Assembly: GCA_013696905.1 (NCBI GenBank)
Contig: JACCXP010000271.1
Coordinates: forward strand, 1 to 5,725
Source: Thermoleophilaceae bacterium
GTDB taxonomy: Bacteria; Actinomycetota; Thermoleophilia; Solirubrobacterales; Thermoleophilaceae
Direction: 5' to 3'
DNA: 5,725 bases
Shown here piece after piece: positions 1-5,725 of the stretch (the stretch's first letter is position 1; each line of letters begins with the position of its first letter). The translations under genes and the position numbers were made by a program. The notes under the pieces are model-generated. The model saw only the letters and a program-made list of their open reading frames with translations, was not told the origin of the DNA and did no database searches.

Positions 1-1165
1 CACCGCCGCGGCTGTGGGGGCGATCATCGGCACGGCGACGCTGCTGTTCGCCGCCACCGTGGCGCTCGTGTCCACCGACCTCAAGCGGATCATCGCCTAC
101 TCGACGATCTCGCAGATCGGCTACATGATCCTCGGCGTGTCCGCGTTCGCCTACGGCGCCGGGCTCTTCCACCTGATGACGCACGCCTTCTTCAAGGCGC
201 TCCTGTTCATGGCCGCAGGCTCGGTGATCGGCGCCGTCGGCGGCAACCAGTCGATCGAGCGCATGGGTGGCTTCCGCTTCGCGATGCCGTTCACCCACGT
301 GACGTTCGCGATCGGCGCGCTCTCGCTCGCCGCCTTCCCGCTGACCGCTGGCTTCTTCTCGAAGGACGAGATCCTCGCCTTCACGCTCAACAGGGGCGGC
401 ACGCTCTACCCGACGCTCGCGGTCGTCGGCTACGTCGGCGCGTTCATGACGGCCTTCTACGCGTTCCGGATGGTCTTCCGCGTCTTCTGGGGCGAGCCCG
501 TGCCGGAGGCGCTCGTGCTCGAGCGCGGCGACATGCCCCACGGCGAGCATGCGAACCCGGCCACCGGTGAGCCCGAGGACTCAGACGTCGGCTTCCCCGG
601 CCCGGAACACCACATCGCGGACCGCGAGCGGCCGATGAAGGTGCCGATGTTCCTGCTCGCCTTGCTGGCGCTCGTGGGCGGCGCGGTCGGGATCCCGCTC
701 GTCTCAGACACCCTCGAGCACTTCCTGGAGCCGACCTTCGCGGAATCGGCCTTCATCGAGCAGGTGCCGAGCGAGAGCGCCGAGATCACCGGGCTCGTCG
801 TCGGCGGCCTCGTCGCGATCGCGGGCATCCTGCTCGCGCGCGAGCTCTACCTGCGCCGCCCCGGCTCCACGCTTGCGCTGGTCGCGCGCATGCCGCGGCT
901 GCACCGCTTCCTCGAGCGCAAGTGGTACTTCGACGAGCTGTTCGACGTCGTCTTCGTGCGCCCCGCGAAGGGCTTCGGGCGGATCGGGCGGGAGGGCATC
1001 GAGACCGGGATAGTGCAGGGCCTGATGGGCGGCACGAGCGGGATCGTGCGCGCGGGCGCCCACCTCGCGCGCACCGTGCAGTCGGGCTACCTGCGCGCGT
1101 ACGCGCTGCTGCTCGTGATCGGGCTAAGCGCGATGGCCCTCTACTTCCTGATCGTCTCGGCGTGA
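1..1165 (+). CDS. nuoL: NADH-quinone oxidoreductase subunit L (NuoL), C-terminal part, cut by left edge
   Basis: NuoL is the distal antiporter-like subunit of complex I in the cytoplasmic membrane; it carries one proton path and the long lateral helix that clamps the other antiporter subunits. The reading frame enters at base 2 and gives 387 residues to a TGA at 1163-1165. About 280 N-terminal residues are missing by comparison with E. coli NuoL (613 aa). Numbering from the valine codon at 14, the motif TDLKRIIAYST (21-31), HLMTHAFFK (H53, H57, K61) and FFSKDEIL (K117) match the E. coli sites around H334, H338, K342 and K399 (recalled numbers). Residues 158-209 form a hydrophilic loop rich in His, Glu and Pro, longer than in E. 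coli. KWYFDELFDVVFVRP (303-317) begins the region of the lateral amphipathic helix, and a last membrane segment lies at about 361-382. The stop overlaps the nuoM start, so the two are surely co-transcribed. Identity is very secure; only the 5' end is unknown. Confidence 0.97.
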   Translation, partial: TAAAVGAIIGTATLLFAATVALVSTDLKRIIAYSTISQIGYMILGVSAFAYGAGLFHLMTHAFFKALLFMAAGSVIGAVGGNQSIERMGGFRFAMPFTHVTFAIGALSLAAFPLTAGFFSKDEILAFTLNRGGTLYPTLAVVGYVGAFMTAFYAFRMVFRVFWGEPVPEALVLERGDMPHGEHANPATGEPEDSDVGFPGPEHHIADRERPMKVPMFLLALLALVGGAVGIPLVSDTLEHFLEPTFAESAFIEQVPSESAEITGLVVGGLVAIAGILLARELYLRRPGSTLALVARMPRLHRFLERKWYFDELFDVVFVRPAKGFGRIGREGIETGIVQGLMGGTSGIVRAGAHLARTVQSGYLRAYALLLVIGLSAMALYFLIVSA

Positions 1166-2670
1166 GCGTCAACCTCAGCATCCTCGTCTTCCTGCCGCTG
1201 CTGGCGGGACTCCTGTGCGCCGTCGTGCCGGGGTCGGCTGCGCGCTGGATCGGCCTCGCCGCCTCCGTGCTCGTGCTGGCGCTGAGCGTGATGCTCGTCG
1301 CAGCCTTCGATCCGGATGCCGGCCTGCAGTTCGTCACCGACGTCGCCTGGATCCCCGAGCTCGGCGTGCGCTACTCGCTCGGCGTCGACGGGCTCAACCT
1401 GTTCCTGGTCTTGATGACGGCCCTGCTGTGGGTGCCCGCGACGTTCGTGTCCGCGCACGCCGGCTACACACGGCCGCGACTCTTCTACTTCCAGCTCGGC
1501 CTGGCCGAGACCGCCGTGTTGGGCGCGTTCCTGGCGCAGGACCTCGCCCTCTTCGTCGTCTTCTTCGACCTGATGCTGGTGCCGTTCTACTTCCTGATCG
1601 GGGCGTGGGGTGGCGCCGACCGTGTCCAGGCGACGACCCGCTTCGTGATCTACACGCTCGTCGGCTCGCTGCTGATGCTCGCGGGCGCGGTCGCGCTCGG
1701 CGTGCTGTCGACCCCGGACGGCGGGCAGATCTCGTTCGACCTCGCGGAGCTCGCGCGCCGCGACCTGCCGGCGGGCTCCCAGGCGTGGATCTTCTGGATG
1801 TTCGCGCTCGCCTTCTTCGTCAAGGCGCCGCTGTTCCCACTGCACGGGTGGATGCCCGACGCCTATCGCTCGAGCCCCGTGCCGGTGCTCGTGCTGCTCT
1901 CCGCCGTGCTCTCGAAGGTGGGCGCCTACGGCTTCCTGCGAATCGTGCTGCCGCTGCTGCCGGACGCCTCCGCCCGCTTCGCGGAGCTCGTGATCCTGAT
2001 CGCCGTCGTGTCGATCCTCTACGGCTCGGTGCTCGCGTTCTCCCAGGACGAGGTGCGGCTCGTCGTCGGCTACTCCTCGATCGCCCAGCTCGGGTTCATC
2101 ACGCTCGGGATCTTCTCGCTCGATCCCAAGGGCGCCCAGGGCGCCGTCATGCAGATGGTCAACCACGGCCTTGTCGTGGTGCCGCTGTTCTTGCTCGCCG
2201 CCGTGCTCGTCCACCGCGCGGGCGGCTCGGAGTCGCTCGCTCGCATGGGCGGGATCGCCTTCCGCGCGCCGGTGCTCGCGGCGCTGCTCCTGGTCGTCTC
2301 GCTCGCGACGCTCGCGATGCCCGGCTCGCCCAACTTCGTCGGCGAGCTGCTGATCCTGTTCGGCGTATTCGAGACGCACATCGTCTACGGCCTCGTGGCG
2401 AGCGCAGGCGTCGTGCTCGCGGCCGTCTACATGATCCGCTTCTTCCAGCGTGCGATGCACAACCGCGTCGGGCCCTCGGTCGAGTCCCGCGACATCGGGC
2501 GCGTCGACTTCGCGGCGGTCGCCCCGCTCGTGCTGGTGATCGTGGCGCTCGGCGTCTACCCGCAGTTCCTGCTCGGACGCACCGAGGCAGCCACCGTGGC
2601 GAAGGTGCAGGAGGCGGGCCGCCTCGCCGAGCCGCCGGCCGCCGCTACGGCCAAGGAGCCAGTGCGATGA
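1162..2670 (+). CDS. nuoM: NADH-quinone oxidoreductase subunit M (NuoM)
   Basis: NuoM is the middle antiporter-like proton-pumping subunit of complex I, an integral membrane protein of about 14 helices. The product is 502 residues (E. coli 509). I chose the GTG at 1162, which shares GTGA with the nuoL stop, because the protein from there (MSVNLSILVFLPLLAG) is a normal NuoM N-terminus. The open frame further upstream is only a shadow of nuoL. Visible landmarks are GVDGLNLF (74-81), FFVKAPLFPLHGWMPDA (K221), SKVGAYG (K252), QMVNHGL (H335) and NFVGELLILF (E395), equivalent to E. coli K234, K265, H348 and E407. Three sites differ from the usual pattern. The near-invariant glutamate of helix 5 (E. 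coli E144) is aspartate D136 in FFDLMLVPFYFL. The common DxKRxxAY motif reads DEVRLVVGY (296-304). The position of E. coli H322 is Q309. No good ribosome binding site precedes the GTG, so translation probably depends on coupling to nuoL. An Ala/Glu-rich tail (474-502) ends the protein. Confidence 0.97.
   Translation: MSVNLSILVFLPLLAGLLCAVVPGSAARWIGLAASVLVLALSVMLVAAFDPDAGLQFVTDVAWIPELGVRYSLGVDGLNLFLVLMTALLWVPATFVSAHAGYTRPRLFYFQLGLAETAVLGAFLAQDLALFVVFFDLMLVPFYFLIGAWGGADRVQATTRFVIYTLVGSLLMLAGAVALGVLSTPDGGQISFDLAELARRDLPAGSQAWIFWMFALAFFVKAPLFPLHGWMPDAYRSSPVPVLVLLSAVLSKVGAYGFLRIVLPLLPDASARFAELVILIAVVSILYGSVLAFSQDEVRLVVGYSSIAQLGFITLGIFSLDPKGAQGAVMQMVNHGLVVVPLFLLAAVLVHRAGGSESLARMGGIAFRAPVLAALLLVVSLATLAMPGSPNFVGELLILFGVFETHIVYGLVASAGVVLAAVYMIRFFQRAMHNRVGPSVESRDIGRVDFAAVAPLVLVIVALGVYPQFLLGRTEAATVAKVQEAGRLAEPPAAATAKEPVR
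2653..2658 (+). promoter_or_regulatory. Ribosome binding site of nuoN
   Basis: AAGGAG lies inside the 3' end of nuoM, 8 bases before the ATG at 2667. It is the only strong Shine-Dalgarno match at a gene start in this window and fixes the nuoN start. It also means nuoN can recruit ribosomes directly as well as by reinitiation at the ATGA overlap. Confidence 0.85.
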
Positions 2671-4196
2671 GCCTGATCGCCCAGGTCCAGGCCCCCACCG
2701 TCGACTTCCGTGGCCTGTCGCCGTTGATCGCGCTCGTCGTCGGGGCAAACGTCGTCCTGCTCGCGGGGTTGCTGCGCGGCGCCGGGGTGCAGCGCGTGCT
2801 CGTGCCGCTGCTCGCCGCGGTGACGCTGATCGTCGCGGGTGCGCTCTCGGTCGCGATCTGGGAGACAGGGGACGTCGAGCCGCTCGTCCAGAGCGCGCTC
2901 GCGATGGACACGCTGACGCTCTCGATGTCGCTCCTCTTCTACCTCGCCGGGCTCGCGACGATCGCGCTTTCGCTGCGCTCGAGCGCCGTCGGCGAGGCCG
3001 GGGCGGGCGAGTACTACACGCTGCTGCTCGCCTCGATCTCAGGGATGGTCGTGCTCGCGGCGGCGGAGAACCTGATCACGCTGTTCGTCGGCCTCGAGCT
3101 GCTCTCGATCCCGCTCTACGTGCTGTGCGGAAGCGCCGTGCGCGAGCGGGCCTCGCTCGAGTCGGGGCTCAAGTACCTCGTCATCGGGTCGGTCGGCTCG
3201 GCGACCGTCCTCTACGGGCTGGCCCTGATCTACGGCGCCACGGGGCAGACCGACCTCGGACGAATCGCCGCGGCAATCGGCGAGCAGGTCGAAGTCGGCG
3301 ACCCGCTGCTCCTGACCGGGATCGCGCTAACCGCTAGCGGGCTCGCCTTCAAGGCATCGGTGGCGCCGTTCCACCAGTGGACACCGGACGTCTACCAGGG
3401 AGCGCCGACGCCGATCACGGCCTTCATGGCCGTCGCCACGAAGACCGCCGCATTCGCCGTCTTCCTGCGCCTGTTCGACGCGGCGCTTTCGACGAACCAG
3501 GTCGAGTGGGGGCCCGCGCTCGCCGCGCTCGCGCTCGCGACGATCCTGATCGGCAACGTCGGCGCGATCGGCCAGCGCTCGCTGAAGCGCCTGCTGGCGT
3601 GGTCGGGCGTGGCGCAGGCCGGCTACCTGCTGGCGGGGGTCGTCGTCGGCACGCGCCTCGGCCTCCAGGCGACGGCGTTCTACCTGGCGACCTACCTCGT
3701 GATGAACATGGCCGCGTTCGCCGTGGTCATCGCGAGCGAGCGAGTCTCGGAGCGCGGCGACGACATCTCCTCGGTCGAGGGCCTCGGCGCCCGCAGCCCG
3801 GTGCTCGCGTGGCCGCTGACGATCGCGATGCTCGGCCTCGCCGGCTTCCCGGCGACCGCCGGATTCATGGGCAAGTTCTACCTGATCGACGCCGCCGTCG
3901 ACGGTCAGTACGCCTGGCTCGGCGTCACGATCGTGGTCGGATCGATGATCTCGCTCGTCTACTACCTGCGCGTCGTCGCCGCGATGTGGATGGCGCCCGA
4001 CGCGCCACCGCTCGCGGGACCCGTGCGCCGGATGAGCCCTGCGAGCGGGGGATCACCCGAGGCCGACCCGCGCGCCCAGCCGGAGACCGTCGCCGTCGCG
4101 CTCGTCTGCGCCGCGCTGACGATCGCGATCGGCATCTTCCCGTCGCCGCTGTTCGACCTCGCCGTGCAGGTCGGCACGTCGATCTCGGGTATCTAG
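2667..4196 (+). CDS. nuoN: NADH-quinone oxidoreductase subunit N (NuoN)
   Basis: NuoN is the antiporter-like subunit nearest the quinone-binding end of complex I and carries one of its proton channels. The product is 509 residues (E. coli about 485), starting at an ATG that overlaps the nuoM stop as ATGA and is preceded by a good AAGGAG. The half-channel residues are all present: E144 in VGLELLSIPLYVL, K229 in LAFKASVAPFHQWTPDVY followed by QGAPTPI, K259 in AVATKTAAF, and K403 in GFMGKFYL. These correspond to E. coli E133, K217, K247 and K395 (recalled numbers). SLKRLLAWSGVAQAGY (305-320) is the canonical DLKR-like loop. A Pro/Gly-rich hydrophilic stretch (444-473) separates the last two membrane segments. 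As nuoN is normally the last gene of the nuo operon, the operon core ends here. Identity and start are both secure. Confidence 0.97.
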   Translation: MSLIAQVQAPTVDFRGLSPLIALVVGANVVLLAGLLRGAGVQRVLVPLLAAVTLIVAGALSVAIWETGDVEPLVQSALAMDTLTLSMSLLFYLAGLATIALSLRSSAVGEAGAGEYYTLLLASISGMVVLAAAENLITLFVGLELLSIPLYVLCGSAVRERASLESGLKYLVIGSVGSATVLYGLALIYGATGQTDLGRIAAAIGEQVEVGDPLLLTGIALTASGLAFKASVAPFHQWTPDVYQGAPTPITAFMAVATKTAAFAVFLRLFDAALSTNQVEWGPALAALALATILIGNVGAIGQRSLKRLLAWSGVAQAGYLLAGVVVGTRLGLQATAFYLATYLVMNMAAFAVVIASERVSERGDDISSVEGLGARSPVLAWPLTIAMLGLAGFPATAGFMGKFYLIDAAVDGQYAWLGVTIVVGSMISLVYYLRVVAAMWMAPDAPPLAGPVRRMSPASGGSPEADPRAQPETVAVALVCAALTIAIGIFPSPLFDLAVQVGTSISGI

Positions 4197-4212
4197 GTAG
4201 ACATCGGCTCGG

Positions 4213-4616
4213 ATGAGATACGACGTCGCCCAGCTGAACGAGCGAAGCGTCGGCCACCTGCCCGCGCTGATCGGGCTAGAGGCCGTGCACGTGGAGCCGG
4301 GCCTGCTGCGGGCGCAGCTCCAGCTGCGACGCGAGCTGCTCGCCCCGAACGGCTACCTGCACGCCGCTACCGTCATCGCCCTCGCCGACACCGCCTGCGG
4401 ATACGGCACGCGCGCCGACCTGCCCGAGCAGGCGAAGGGCTTCACGACGCTCGAGCTGAAGGCGAACTTCCTCGGCACCGCACTCGAGGGCACGCTCGAA
4501 TGCGAGGCGGTACGTGCGCATAAGGGTCGCGGCACGCAGGTGTGGGACGCCGAGGTCACGGTGGTCGAGACGAGGCAGACGATTGCCCTCTTTCGCTGCA
4601 CCCAGTTCATCCTGCG

Positions 4617-4620
<4 letters not shown>
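4213..4620 (+). CDS. PaaI-like hotdog-fold thioesterase
   Basis: This is a 135-residue single-domain protein of the PaaI/4HBT hotdog thioesterase superfamily, which hydrolyses acyl-CoA thioesters in the cytoplasm, usually as a tetramer. The core signature is APNGYLHAATVIALADTA (44-61). D59 of LADTA aligns with the catalytic acid of E. coli PaaI (LADTAFAYAC). H50 lies nine residues earlier, where PaaI has the His of HGG, but here the motif reads HAA. Downstream, FTTLELKANFLGTA (77-90) and TQVWDAEVTV (108-117) fit the later strands of the fold. The substrate cannot be told from sequence: phenylacetyl-CoA derivatives, other aryl-CoAs and medium-chain acyl-CoAs are all possible, so I give no symbol. 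The ATG lies 16 bases after the nuoN stop with only a weak AGGTAG (4195-4200) in front, which suggests read-through transcription and perhaps coupled translation from the nuo operon. Its TAG stop overlaps the stop of the convergent dehydrogenase gene. Confidence 0.88.

Positions 4621-5725
<1,105 letters not shown>

Noticed and set aside
922..1161. Upstream extension of the nuoM frame, and likewise 1215-2666 ahead of nuoN
   Set aside because: These in-frame stretches encode Arg-rich sequence overlapping nuoL and nuoM in another frame. They stay open only because stop codons are scarce; NuoM and NuoN have normal N-termini at 1162 and 2667.
1141..2748. A 535-codon open frame on the minus strand, opposite nuoM
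   Set aside because: Its translation is dominated by Arg, His, Glu, Gln and Asp with no recognisable domain, as expected for the antisense of GC-rich membrane-protein codons. nuoM on the plus strand is certain.
3517..3546. Repetitive GCGCTCGC-like run in nuoN
   Set aside because: It encodes an Ala/Leu-rich membrane helix with strongly biased GCG and CTC codons. The same pattern recurs across the nuo genes and is not a true repeat.

Overview
This is a 5.7 kb piece of an ordinary bacterial chromosome of high GC content (roughly 70% by eye, with third codon positions almost all G or C). It reads as the end of a complex I (NADH:quinone oxidoreductase, nuo) operon followed by a small thioesterase gene, with a convergent aldehyde dehydrogenase gene on the other strand. 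The codon bias, the GTG start of nuoM, and the sequence character of the NuoM and dehydrogenase proteins suggest a high-GC actinobacterium, perhaps a deep lineage such as Thermoleophilia. That placement is inference; no marker gene in the window settles it.

Plus strand, 1-4620: the 3' part of nuoL (cut by the left edge), complete nuoM, complete nuoN, then a PaaI-like hotdog thioesterase. The genes are packed tightly. nuoL/nuoM share a GTGA overlap, nuoM/nuoN share an ATGA overlap, and only 16 bases separate nuoN from the thioesterase. NuoL, NuoM and NuoN are the three antiporter-like membrane subunits of complex I that pump protons while electrons pass from NADH to quinone. The usual charged residues of their half-channels can be picked out in each. 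NuoM is the exception, with a few conservative changes at sites that are normally near-invariant.

Minus strand, 5725-4617: the C-terminal two thirds of an NAD-dependent aldehyde dehydrogenase of the delta-1-pyrroline-5-carboxylate (glutamate semialdehyde) type, the second step of proline breakdown. Its N-terminus lies beyond the right edge, so it may be a stand-alone enzyme or the end of a PutA-type fusion. Its stop codon and the thioesterase stop codon are read from the same CTAG palindrome on opposite strands, so the two transcription units meet with no intergenic space.

There is no stretch over 300 bases without a gene. I see no RNA gene, mobile element, CRISPR array, or convincing promoter or terminator. 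The long open frames on the other strands and frames are shadows caused by the scarcity of stop codons in GC-rich DNA. I found no sign of a previously undescribed system; the findings below are modest.
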